DNA from: Linepithema humile
Lineage: Eukaryota > Arthropoda > Insecta > Hymenoptera > Formicidae
Assembly: GCF_040581485.1 (NCBI RefSeq)
Contig: NC_090130.1
Span: forward strand, 4,216,001 to 4,280,000
Reading direction: 5' to 3'
Length of the DNA: 64,000 nucleotides
The notes under the pieces were generated by a model that saw only the letters and a list, made by a program, of their open reading frames with translations, did no database searches and had not been told where the DNA came from. Positions 51,627 through 62,035 of this stretch are shown here, piece by piece (the first letter of the stretch is position 1; every line of letters starts with the position of its first letter). The translations under genes and the position numbers were made by a program.

Positions 51627-51632
51627 TTTATT
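51627..51632 (-). terminator. Candidate polyadenylation signal for NMRK1
   Basis: AATAAA on the minus strand 92 bases after the stop codon. A short TA repeat lies just beyond (51648-51662). Confidence 0.45.
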
Positions 51633-51723
51633 TTTGGTAATTTTCAATATATATATATATATAAAGAATCTGATTTTGGCTAAACTTATTTAAACTGTTA
51701 TAAGTCTAAAACAAGATACGCTT

Positions 51724-52308
51724 TTAAGATAATAATTGACTGATCTCCTTGGTAATCATCTCATAAATTTCTTCCATATTCTTGGATCCATCAATGAATC
51801 TTACAGTTTTATATAATTCGCTATCTCGTGTGACTTCATTTTCATACTTGACGTATTCAGGCCACACCACCTTGTCAAAATATCCCGGCACATCGGGCGG
51901 ATCGTAAGTACGATCTTTTCTTCGTTCCCAACATTGTTCCTTCGTCAATGTTAAAAAATATTTACGATCACACAAATCCGTGATAGGCTTGTGTTTGAAG
52001 AGCAGAAAGCCATCCAATATTAATATCCTCGTTCTCGTGCCATCTGCTGCATCTGGTTTGTGAGATTGAAGTATCTGTACGATATCGGAATGCATTTTCT
52101 GCATATCCATACTCGTTATCAGTTCCCAATTTATATGATTTAATTCCTGTATCTTAACGTGACGCGGATCATCCAATGACAAAAAATAATCGTCCTGACA
52201 CATCACAACAGATCCTGAGAAATTGTCGCGGATTTTATTAGCCAATGTGCTCTTTCCACTACAAGTTGCTCCAGTTATGCCGATGACAAACGAATTCTTC
52301 GACGTCAT
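51724..52308 (-). CDS. NMRK1: Nicotinamide riboside kinase
   Basis: Single-exon gene of 194 aa (human NMRK1 199). It phosphorylates nicotinamide riboside to NMN with ATP, a salvage route to NAD+, in the cytosol. Visible: P-loop GATCSGKST (13-21); VMCQDDYF carrying the catalytic Asp of this P-loop kinase fold; ILILDGFLLF; the YFLTL strand; the lid ERRKDRTYDPPDVPGYFD and VWPEYVKY, all as in NMRK1. The start is the only Met before the P-loop. The lack of introns contrasts with its neighbours. NMRK2 is a paralogue in vertebrates; the match is closer to NMRK1 in length and motifs. Confidence 0.94.
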   Translation of the reverse strand: MTSKNSFVIGITGATCSGKSTLANKIRDNFSGSVVMCQDDYFLSLDDPRHVKIQELNHINWELITSMDMQKMHSDIVQILQSHKPDAADGTRTRILILDGFLLFKHKPITDLCDRKYFLTLTKEQCWERRKDRTYDPPDVPGYFDKVVWPEYVKYENEVTRDSELYKTVRFIDGSKNMEEIYEMITKEISQLLS

Positions 52309-52573
52309 TTTGAATTTGCCAGTATTGAAAAATGTGACAAATTAGAGAAATTTTGTTAAATAATTCAAAGCATACACGGAGTTATATGGTACTATTATGT
52401 AACCCTTATCATCACGTTTATGACGCGTTTATATCGCGTGTTATGAATTAAGATGTATATGTAACTCATATACATATGTGTATGTGTGTGTTATACAGCA
52501 TGGCACATATGATAATAGATTGTGATTAACACAGTTATCCAACACATTATTATAACAATTTGTTATTCAATTA

Positions 52574-52828
52574 TTACTCTACTTTATCTGTTTTATTTAG
52601 AAATAAATACGGTTTCACGTGATATAAGGTGAAAAGTATTAAACCGCCAATAAAAATTAGACCGAAACTTGCGGGAACTATTAAGGCCAAATCGTGGGAA
52701 TAAAAGAAAAATCTTAATCTGTCGTCATCGGTAAACGGCAGACCAATCGTCCAAATGGTATAATAGAGAAACAATACTATTGTCAATATTAAAATTACCT
52801 TTCCTTTTTGATAATCGCTATCGAACAT
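52574..52828 (-). CDS. DPM2: Dolichol-phosphate mannosyltransferase regulatory subunit 2
   Basis: Uninterrupted frame of 84 aa, the same length as human DPM2. It is a small ER membrane protein that stabilises the DPM1 catalytic subunit, so it serves N-glycosylation, GPI-anchor synthesis and O-mannosylation. Two membrane helices (about 9-30 and 48-70) are separated by a polar loop; the segment LYYTIWTIGLPF and the tail with Lys residues match the family. Start at 52828: an in-frame TAA lies upstream and this is the first ATG. The start is only 64 bases after the stop of RPS19BP1 on the same strand, so its 5' leader must overlap that gene or the two share a transcript. Confidence 0.92.
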   Translation of the reverse strand: MFDSDYQKGKVILILTIVLFLYYTIWTIGLPFTDDDRLRFFFYSHDLALIVPASFGLIFIGGLILFTLYHVKPYLFLNKTDKVE

Positions 52829-52841
52829 CGCTGATTGCTCT

Positions 52842-52847
52842 TTTATT
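52842..52847 (-). terminator. Candidate polyadenylation signal for RPS19BP1
   Basis: AATAAA on the minus strand 45 bases after the RPS19BP1 stop and 13 bases before the DPM2 start codon. If used, the RPS19BP1 transcript would end inside the DPM2 coding region. Confidence 0.4.
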
Positions 52848-52892
52848 TTTGTCACGTTGTGTTATCTTTACAATTCCACACTACGATTGATA

Positions 52893-55010
52893 TTACTCTA
52901 AATATTCTTGCTCAAACTTCTTGAAATCTTCTTCAGTGAAAACTGTCTTTTCTGGCTCTTTAGGTTTCTCTTCTTGTGGACTGTATTTCTTTTTAACAGC
53001 ACGATGCAACAGCTAAAAGAGAAGATTATTTTGGAGTGGTTCATATTTTTACCTGCATATTTAAATCTACATTACTCGTGATATTTAATACCATATTTGT
53101 TCTCGCATTGCTTTCCAATCAATTAATTTGTTCTTGCTTTCCAATTAAAAAAATTATACTTTCAAAGAAATATTTAAGTTTCTTCACCTTAAATTATTGG
53201 GTGGACTTCCGAAAAGCTATCACCCCCGATTTGACTGATATTCAGCCTAAATATTTATTTTATCTAGTAAATAATATTCCTAAATAGATTTTTGGCGCAA
53301 ATGTTTCCTCCGCCCCCCAGCCCCCCTCAAAGGTAAAACTGTTTTTGTTAATTATTTAAGAAAGTATTCATTGTACGGAAAAAGTTGTTAAACAAAAAAT
53401 GAAGCTCATAATAAGATCTACAAATAAGGTCCTATACATATTTTACCTAACTCCAATATTTTAGTCATTATTATCAAAAAAACTTGTAAAAGTAGAGGGG
53501 CGGCACTCACTGCATCCACGTATACACTTTACAACGCGAAGCGAGGTTCCACGTGGGTTTACGAGTTTCTACCCAAAGCGAGATTCAATCCAAACCCTAT
53601 GTGTATAGTTTTTTTATGGTGGAGCCCCCTGCAGGGAGACGGAACACACTGCCTTCAGATTTTTGATAATAACTAAAATATTGGAGTTAGATAAAATATG
53701 TATAAGACCTTATTTGTAGAGCATTTTATGAGCTTCATTTTTTGTTCGACAACTTTTTCCGTACAATGAATACTTTCTGAAATAATTAACAAAAACAGTT
53801 TTGAGGAGGGGTTGAGGGTGGAGGTGCATTTGCGCCAAAAATCCATTTGGGAATATTATTTACTACATAAAATAAGTAATTTCGCTAAAAATCAGCAAAA
53901 TCGGGGGTGATAGCTTTTCTTTATCCAAATTATTTTTATACTTTTAACTACATAAAGAAAAAAATATGATAGAAAAAATATAAAAACAATATAGAAAAAA
54001 TTTGCTAAGTAAACTCAACATAAATATAAAACAAGTGCGAGAAATTCAGGATTAATGAGTTCGTAAAATGTGCTTAATTTCTTTTACTTTGCTTGCCGTT
54101 TCAGGATTTATTCGATTATTGCTTAGCAACAGAAGCCGTTGTACATTTTCATCAGTAGGATCTTGTTGAGTAGCTATGCGCTTCTGGGTTTCGTAAACAG
54201 TAGTTTTGCTGGATCGTCCCAGAATAGTACCAAGATCTATGAGAGAAGTTATAGCATATTTTTGGTTTAATTGCCTATATTTACTAAACAATTTAATAAT
54301 AGTACAAAGTAGTAATTTGAGTAAAGCATAAAAATGTAATAATAAAAAAATTTACAAGAATAATAAATCCATAATGTTTAATACAAGTTATGTAAATATA
54401 AAATTTAATGACATAATTATATAAACTATTATATAGAAAATTTATTTAACTTCTTGCCTTACCATTTAATTTGTGACCATTCATGTTTTAGTGAAGCACA
54501 AGATTGCTCGTGCGCCAGGATAAACAAAGATATAGTAATATACTTAATCTCTTTTTGCAAATGCTTGTTTGAAAGCTAATGGCACCATGAGAAGAAACTT
54601 TCAAAGATTAATTCTTTTATCAAATATTTAGCAATATATGTGATTGTATTTTTTATTTTATTTGGCCCGTAATCCGTTCCACGAATCGCACTTGATATTA
54701 TAAGGCAAAAAGTTAATAGATTGTATGCTAATCAGCATATAAATCTTAATCATACTTAATATAATCAATATTAACCTGTCTTATCGTTCTTCGAGGTAAT
54801 TCTGTGTTTAGCAGGAATTAGATCCAATACTCCTTTATATTTGATATTTTTACGTTTCTTCTTCTTTTTATGTTCTGCAAATTGTCATATATGAAACAGA
54901 TTTCTTGTGTCTATATCGTGTAAAGACACGTGTGCTTTTAACTAACCTTTGTGTAAATCTTTCTCGTAGCCCAATAATTCCAAACTTTTGTGCACAAGTA
55001 AATTAGACAT
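52893..55010 (-). CDS. RPS19BP1: Active regulator of SIRT1 / RPS19-binding protein 1-like
   Basis: Exons in transcript order: 55010-54947, 54874-54776, 54236-54088, 53012-52893; 143 aa (human 136). In vertebrates AROS is a nucleolar protein that binds RPS19 and SIRT1; it takes part in small-subunit ribosome assembly. Visible: MSNLLVHKSLELLGY resembling the vertebrate start; a very basic stretch HKKKKKRKNIKYK (nucleolar signal-like); a helical middle; and the signature C-terminus TVFTEEDFKKFEQEYLE. All four borders are GT-AG and keep the frame. The third exon can also be read through as a longer frame to a stop at 54052, but that would lose the conserved C-terminus. A fold-back element sits in the last intron. 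Not annotated by any long frame, so easily missed. Confidence 0.88.
53192..53934. mobile_element. Fold-back DNA element with 8-bp target duplication
   Basis: Element 53200-53926 (727 bp) between direct repeats AAATTATT (53192-53199 and 53927-53934). Inverted arms of about 275 bp (53200-53473 and 53655-53926) share AAAAGCTATCACCCCCGATTT, TTTTTGGCGCAAATG and TTTTTCCGTACAATGAATAC. The centre (53480-53650) is unique, more G/C-rich and non-coding. An 8-bp duplication is typical of hAT and P superfamilies; I cannot choose between them. It lies in the last intron of RPS19BP1. Confidence 0.9.
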
Positions 55011-55272
55011 TTCTCTAATATAATGACACTATAAAATTTAATTATTATATTTTTTATGCAGATTATTCATTACACTGTCAAAAAACATTCTTAAACTCAT
55101 ACCAATATATGAAAAGACCACAGTTTAACTAAACTCAAGACAGTAATGACAGATTTGAGACGCAAGCAGCAAGCGCCCTCATGCGGCGTCCAATTGCGTC
55201 TAGATAGATTCACGTATGTTGAATATCGTTCATGAAAAACACAATAGTTGTAAAATCGTTTAGTAATATCGC

Positions 55273-55320
55273 CTGTGATTAGTGCATACTTTTAGATCTG
55301 CAAGTAAGCACTAATCACAG
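55273..55320. repeat. Inverted repeat, 13-bp perfect arms
   Basis: CTGTGATTAGTGC (55273-55285) and its exact complement (55308-55320) with a 22-base spacer, in the shared upstream interval. Confidence 0.93.
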
Positions 55321-55415
55321 CTTGTTAGCTCAATGTCTTCAGTATGTTCGAAAATTGTTCAGAGAACTGTCAAAAAAGAACTTTTTTGCTCATTCAACGT
55401 TGTACAACTGTTGTA

Positions 55416-55472
55416 AGGTCTGTTCTTTTTAGATGAACTGACTGCACTAGTTCAACTAAAAAGAACAGACCT
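55416..55472. repeat. Inverted repeat, 24-bp arms, 9-base loop
   Basis: Arms 55416-55439 and 55449-55472 match at 23 of 24 positions (AGGTCTGTTCTTTTTAG outer part), 74 bases before the oxidase start codon. It could fold as a stable RNA hairpin if transcribed. Confidence 0.95.
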
Positions 55473-55535
55473 GTGTTTTCTTGACTAGTCTGTCGCTGAT
55501 TACACATACAGCTGTTGACAGCCGATATCGCTCAT

Positions 55536-55541
55536 ATGTGA
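55536..55541 (+). promoter_or_regulatory. Start-stop uORF (ATGTGA)
   Basis: A minimal upstream frame of one codon plus stop, ending 5 bases before the main ATG at 55547. Such start-stop elements can stall ribosomes and lower initiation at the next ATG. Seen directly; effect inferred. Confidence 0.5.
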
Positions 55542-55546
55542 CGAAC

Positions 55547-58163
55547 ATGGCGGAATCCACGAATAATTTGGAAGATGACCGACTCTCATGTAAAATCTTA
55601 ATTGTCGGTGCCGGTATGGCCGGATTGTCAGCGGCAACACATTTGTTGAAGAACAGCGAGACGGATTTTCTTATTGTCGAGGCACGCGGACGTATAGGTG
55701 GACGGGTTGTTGCCGCACAAATTGGTACAATCAACGTAACCTTCTTATTTTGACAGTATTTAACTTGCTTCTAAATTTATTTGCTCTGTAATATAATAAA
55801 GCAGTGACAAACTCTACAATTACAATAATAATATAATACAACATTTAGAGTTACCATTTATATACCTCTCTTTGACTTGTAAATATATATAAATTATGAA
55901 AATGTCTCAGTGATGTAATAATATTAATAAAATTGAACCAATACTTTTAGAAAGGCTTAGGAAGATTGTAAACTGGACTTTTAGAGCAAATAAATTGAGA
56001 TGGATTTTATATAATGTTGGTCAATCAATAATTTTATATAAAGTAATCTTGTACAAATTATTTCATATAAAATTTTTGCAAAATTAGTTATTTTAGCATA
56101 ATGTTTTTTTCAGTACAAATTTTTCAGATTAGGCACAAAGAAATTATTTGTACAAGTTAAATCTGAAAAAAAAGAATACTTTTCAAACATGTAAAGATTC
56201 CACATATTGTGTATATTACTGTTATATAATATGTAATAAGAATATTTAAAGATTTAAAAGACAGGAGAAAGATTTTATATTATAATATTGAATCACATTG
56301 TATAAAAATCTAATGATATTGCCACTGAGACTATTTTAAGATAAACAATAGAAAACAATATCACACAATGTATATACAATGAAATTCAAATGTTAAATTT
56401 ACAAAACTTTTATCTGTTTGTCTAATTTAGGTAACGAAAAAGTTGAATTAGGGGCAAACTGGATTCATGGTGTGTTAGGTAATCCCATATTTGAGCTGGC
56501 GATGGCAAATGGTTTAATAGACATTGTACATGTGCCGAAACCTCACAAAGTAGTGGCAGCACTGGAGGATGGAAAACAATTGCCATTTCCTGTTTTACGA
56601 GAAATTTATGAGGCTTATGTATGCTTTTTGAGACGATGCGAGGAATATTTTCTGAGTACATATAGTCCGCCTGATGGTATAACTAGTGTAGGGGCGCACA
56701 TCGCACTGGAAGCAGAGATATATCTATCGTCTTTGCCGCCAGAACAACGAAGAATAAGACAATTGATTTTTAATTGTCTACTTAAGAGAGAGACTTGCGT
56801 TACAGGCTGCGACAGCATGGATGATGTAGATCTTTTGGAAATGGGCTCTTATGATGAGCTTCAAGGCGGCAATATCAGTCTTCCGAATGGATACAGCGCT
56901 ATATTAGAACCAGTTTCGAAGCACATACCAAAGAGTTGTATTCTTACCAAGCATGCGGTGACGAAGATTAGGTACATTTGAAGTAATTAATCATGTAGTG
57001 GATTTTGAAATATCAATCATCTGAAAAAATATGAAAGCATAAGAAGAATTAAAAAAAAAAAAACCTATTGATAGTCATTAATATAATCTTTTCAGGAGAC
57101 ATTTTTAATTTCCAAGTATTTTTCCTGTTGTATTGTTGATATGCTATTGCAATAATATATATTTAAAATAATATACATTGTATTTTGCTAATATTTTTAT
57201 CATTAATTAATTATTAATAATTATTCAACATGAATATTAGATACTAATCTGGATTCGGAATTAATTTCAGAGAAAACATCTTGTTATTCTTTTTCTTTTA
57301 GGTGGCAGAAACAAAAGTGTTCCCAAGATGGTGCAAATCCTACGATAAAATCCGATTCTAAATCGAATAATCTTATAGAAGTACAATGTGAAAATGGAAA
57401 GACGATCACTGCGCAGCATGTAATATGTACGTTACCGTTGGGCGTTTTAAAAAGGACAGCTCAGGATTTGTTTGAACCGTCGTTACCTGCTCATAAACTC
57501 GATGCGATAGACAGATTGATGTTCGGTACGGTGGATAAGATATTTCTCGAATACGAACGGCCTTTCCTGAATCCCGGTGTATCGGAAGTGATGCTTCTTT
57601 GGGACGATGAGCGGTTATCTGAGGCGGAGAAGCGGGACATCAGCAAGACCTGGTTTCGGAAGATATATTCGTTCATCAAGCTTTCGGACACGCTGCTGCT
57701 CGGTTGGATATCCGGTCGCGCGGCAGAGTATATGGAGAAACTGAGCACCACAGAAGTGGCAGACGTGTGTACGACAATTCTCCGGCGATTTCTCAACGAT
57801 CCCTTTGTGCCGGTTCCGAAGACCTGCTTGCGCACCACATGGCAGGCACAGCCTTACACGCGAGGTTCTTACACCGCGATGGCCGTCGGTGCGAGCCAGC
57901 TGGATATCAGGAGTTTGGCCGAGCCGCTAGTTCAAGAGAAGACAGAAGGCAAGACGGACGAAACTGCCAGAGTTTTGGTGGCATTTGCCGGCGAACACAC
58001 TCATTCCTCATTCTACAGCACGGTACACGGGGCGTACTTGACCGGTCGAACGGCAGCTGAATTGCTACTCGGCAAGAAACAGAGCGAGAAGCATACGTTG
58101 AGTCTTAGTTGCGAAGACACCAGCGATCTCAGCTCATGGATACAAGGCATTTCTTTGCATTAA
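55547..58163 (+). CDS. SMOX: Spermine oxidase / N1-acetylpolyamine oxidase
   Basis: Exons 55547-55724, 56431-56971, 57302-58163; 526 aa. FAD amine oxidase that splits spermine or acetylated polyamines, giving H2O2 and an aminoaldehyde. Visible: FAD-binding ILIVGAGMAGLSAA (GxGxxG 21-26) and EARGRIGGRV; GANWIHG with His72 at the position of the active-site His of animal polyamine oxidases; the TLPLGVLKR strand; VDKIFLEYERPF; YTRGSYTAMAVG; and the C-terminal FAD contact FAGEHTHSSFYSTVHGAYLTGRTAA. No signal peptide is seen and the C-terminus (SLH) is not a classic SKL-type peroxisomal signal. Choosing between SMOX and PAOX would need a tree. Start: the Met 14-16 residues before the FAD fold; no upstream in-frame ATG. 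Confidence 0.9.
55725..56430 (+). other. First intron of the polyamine oxidase
   Basis: Donor gtacaa, acceptor taatttag. AT-rich; nothing else seen. Confidence 0.8.
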
Positions 58164-58721
58164 TGCACAATTTTTTTTTTCTTTTTACGAAAGATACGTT
58201 CGTGCGACGATTAAAGACATTGACGGAATGTTCATAGACACATTTAGCGACTCTGTGCGTTTAAGTTTTTTGCGATCACTTTCGTTTTGTAAATAAGTAG
58301 TGCGAATCTGCCATCTCTACACGTGTCATGTACATAACGGTGCTTCTTAAAGTTGTAAGACTTCGCGATTACGGATAGGGTATGTATTTATCGTATCGCG
58401 TGTTGCTCCGTTTCATCGATAAGCAGCACGGATACAACTAAGATACCAAAATTGTATATTAACGATATCGCACAGTCGATGTATTGTGTGTGTCATAAAT
58501 ATATTCGATGGAGATTTTTACGTTTGAACGTAAGATTATATTGAAAATGACGATAAGCGATATTCTTACATGTTTATGCAAGCGTTTATTTTATAAAGTC
58601 GAGCGAATTAATATATGTTATTTGTTAAACTCGTGTAGAGTTATATATTAAATCCAGACGAGTTCACAAGAACAAGCCTAATTTTAAGTATTTGCGTGAG
58701 ATATAACGATTATTTTTTTGT

Positions 58722-58782
58722 AGATGTATATATATATATACATATATGTATATATTATATACATATATACATATATATACAG
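58722..58782. repeat. (TA)n-rich repeat
   Basis: Alternating TATATA/CATATA stretch of about 60 bases in the presumed 3' UTR of the oxidase gene. Confidence 0.85.
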
Positions 58783-59212
58783 CGAATTAGTAGTGAGATT
58801 TATAAGGAAATTTGAAAGCGTTATATACTTTCTATTAATAATTCGACTTTCTTGTATATGTTCGCTCTCGAATGCGAATTGCTCGCTTGCTTGACTTCTT
58901 TATTGTCGTATTACACATCGTATATATAATTTAGTAAAAAGAAAAGTTCCATCATGGATAGCTTGAATCTAGTCATTAAATTTTAAATATATGAAAAAGA
59001 TGCATTTGATAAGTATTAGCGAATCTTTTAATTCACAAAAGAGAATCACAACCATGTATTAAATGCGATACTGAATCAGTTTCTACAAAGTGCAACGGAC
59101 ATTCATATACGCGTACGTGCGTATTTAACATTTCCGGACACAAATACAGTGCCATAGATCGAACATATTAGCCGAAATATATTGAAATATTAATACTACT
59201 CTTAAAATACTA

Positions 59213-59218
59213 AATAAA
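59213..59218 (+). terminator. Candidate polyadenylation signal for the polyamine oxidase
   Basis: AATAAA about 1.05 kb after the stop codon; no earlier canonical signal was noticed. Confidence 0.35.
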
Positions 59219-60947
59219 GAGAGGATACAAAATGTCTATCTTTTTCAAGTAGTTAAACTATAATACATATGTGAATCTATGGAACTTGTAAAAATAAAAA
59301 TAATTATTTATTAATAAACGTTGCGTCTCTTCACATTAATTAATAATATATTAATGTACAAGTAATTTAATCATTCCACAAAGGAAAAAATTCTGCAACT
59401 ACTGTAAGTTTTATTATGTTTGAAAAATTACTAAGTTTTTTATTAAATATTATTTGTGTTAAGATTTTCGTGATATTTTTATTGTTAAAGTTCCACAAAC
59501 ATATTTTAAAGTATTAAATTGCGAAGAGAGGAAGACATTTTAAAAATCTTCTGCCATAAAAACAATTTGGTATTTTAAGAGTTAAAAACGTTTAGGTAAA
59601 ATGTTAGATACATTTATTTAATTATTTAATAATGCAACGATAAAAACTATTAAGTCAATTTGATCTCGTTTTCACGTTATGATAAATATTTTGAAGGTTT
59701 AAGATATTACACTGTTTACTTGAATATCATTGAATATTAATAAATAACAATACAAAGTATAATTGTATATGCGTGTGTTATCAGAAAATTATGCATACAT
59801 TTAAGTAATGAACAAATAATTGCACATTACTCGAAGTATTGCAGCTTTTTGTATTTTAATTTACCCGCTGGGCAAGCAGTATTACCAACATTTCAATTTC
59901 AAAATCTCCATTCCGCGTACGCCATTTTCGAGTATATTATAATAAAGATGTTGGCAATACTGCACGTAATTCTTTTTCGTCAGATGGCACGCAGAGTTTG
60001 GATGTAAAGCGCGAATGCTTTATAATCAGTGACGTTTATTACTTGTAAAAAGGTGAGAATATGTAAATTTTTGTTGCTAGTGCGGAATAAAGTGACAGGT
60101 TATTGTCGGAATGCATTATTTATTGCTAATATTCGCGATTTAACGACGTTTCGTCGATCTACACCATGGTATAATCTCAGTGAATACAGCTCTAATGCAG
60201 CTTTTGATACGACAGAAGGGGGTGCGCGGTGTACTTTTTATTACATGTAACATCCTAAAAATTCAGCCGGACCTGTAAAACATGATTCTTACGTGTATCT
60301 GATAACCTTCGCGTATTGCCAAGATATCAATCGGTGTTCATCTCATTTGCTCTAAAAAAGAGTGCATGGCGGCACAAATGCTTTAATATGATGAAGTTGT
60401 ATTAATTTGAGGTAACTCAAGGCAGCCAACGTAGTTGGAGATTTATATTGAGAATTATGTTTGACAGTTTAATACCCCTAAGTGTTTGATATACGTAAAA
60501 AGTAAATATGGTTAATAAAATAATTAATAATAGCTTATACAATTAGAAAATTGATCAATAAAAATATAGTATTTAATTTCTCATCAGTTGTCAAGATGCA
60601 TGAATATGTAGATACCTATACAGCACATTGCAGCAAAATTGCAAAAACACTGCAATATGTAGAGGCACACGATTGTACCTGCTTTGCGTAATTCCAGATT
60701 AATACAACTTTATGCGTTAAAGTATTTACTGTCTTATATGCAGTATTTTCAGTTAATCTCCGAACATTTAAAGTGCTTAATAATTTGGCTAATTACATAT
60801 GTAAATACGTTGTGATGTAGAGTGAATTTTTTGTAAGTGCATTGACATGGCGTGACAATTTTACGACGTAAATCCTTGAAAAGCGAAAGTGAAAAGTGAA
60901 GTGTGCACAGTTCAGTGTTCATTCAGTATAGTGTATTAACAATAAAT
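59219..60947. other. Intergenic
   Basis: AT-rich; no supportable gene. A loose inverted pair (GCAGTATTACCAACATT at about 59876 against GATGTTGGCAATACTGC at about 59948) flanks a short segment. Confidence 0.45.
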
Positions 60948-61038
60948 ATGAACAATAAATATTCTTCGATGGAGTTGGTGTGGAATAACTTGGAGGTGAA
61001 ATCTGCAGCAATTAAAGCAAACTACAATATTCTAGCTG
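60948..61038 (+). CDS. Possible first coding exon of an unknown gene
   Basis: ATG at 60948 opens a 30-codon frame (MNNKYSSMELVWNNLEVKSA...) ending at a good donor (GCTG/gtgagt at 61038/61039). The peptide looks protein-like and amphipathic but I recognise no family. No convincing second exon was found before the minus-strand aminopeptidase, so a long intron or a chance frame are both possible. Confidence 0.35.
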
Positions 61039-62035
61039 GTGAGTACAATTATTTGTTCATTATTTAAATATATACATATGTATGTATTTATAATCTGTAT
61101 TTATTAAGCATGGTTTGGCTCGTATCAAGCTCTCTTTCTCTCTCTAGCCCCCCTCATAATGAAAAAATATATATATAGAATATTCGAATCGAAAAATCGA
61201 GTATACCATAATTTGTTGCTATTTTGTTATTTTAGATTAGCGTAAAAACATCGGAAATGTTATTTGAGAAATAGCCTTGTTCATTAAGTATTGCGGTATC
61301 AGTGTTTCATAAGAAACGTTTCCAAAATCTTTTCACGCTATCTTAGAACAACAATTTTTTTAAATTGCCAGTATAATTGTTATAGATCATATTTGATGTG
61401 TTAAAATTAAAAATCTGGAAATTTTAATTGCAAAAATATTAATATATAAATGATAATTTAAAGTAATGGTAGAATTTATTGTAAATACACGATTACATTT
61501 ATCCTTACAATTATCATGTTTTTATCAATTGTTCAATCATCAATTTGATTAGATATAAGATCGATTTTTTCTATTTTAAATTCAAATTTAATCAGGCATG
61601 TTATGCGCTTCGTTATTTTGTCATAAATATTCTCAGACAGACGAGGGAAATTTCTTCTTACCATTCTGTTTACCTGAAACATATTATTTTAACATTTATT
61701 ATGATAAAATATTTTCAAATAAATATTTGATTAGAATTTGTCACGACATAAAATTAATTATAAGAATAATGAGGTGCAGATATACTGTGTGACATGATAC
61801 ATATGCACTTAAATAAGCTTTTTTACTTTTGTTGGTACTGCAAAATTTAATAAATGAAAATAATTTTCGAATTTATGTAACTTACCATCCAAAGTTGTTT
61901 AATATTATATAAATGATTAATAATAATAATTAATGCTGCGGTTCTCTTGATTTCCCTACAAAAATAAAACAGTAGATTTATAATTAAGAAAAATTTATAA
62001 TGATGAACGGTATATGTTTAAAAAGAAAATTAATA
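61039..62035. other. AT-rich interval
   Basis: No gene supported; intron of the possible gene at 60948 and/or 3' flank of the aminopeptidase. Confidence 0.4.

Larger units (their letters stand above)
55011..55546. promoter_or_regulatory. Shared upstream interval of RPS19BP1 and polyamine oxidase
   Basis: 536 bp between divergent start codons, with two strong inverted repeats. A TTCAGTA initiator-like site at about 55337-55343 faces the oxidase gene; if used, the second hairpin is in its 5' UTR. Confidence 0.5.

Noticed and set aside
54052..54291. 79-codon minus-strand frame read as a stand-alone small gene
   Set aside because: Its core is exon 3 of RPS19BP1. Splicing at 54236 and 54088 joins it to exons with the conserved start and C-terminus.
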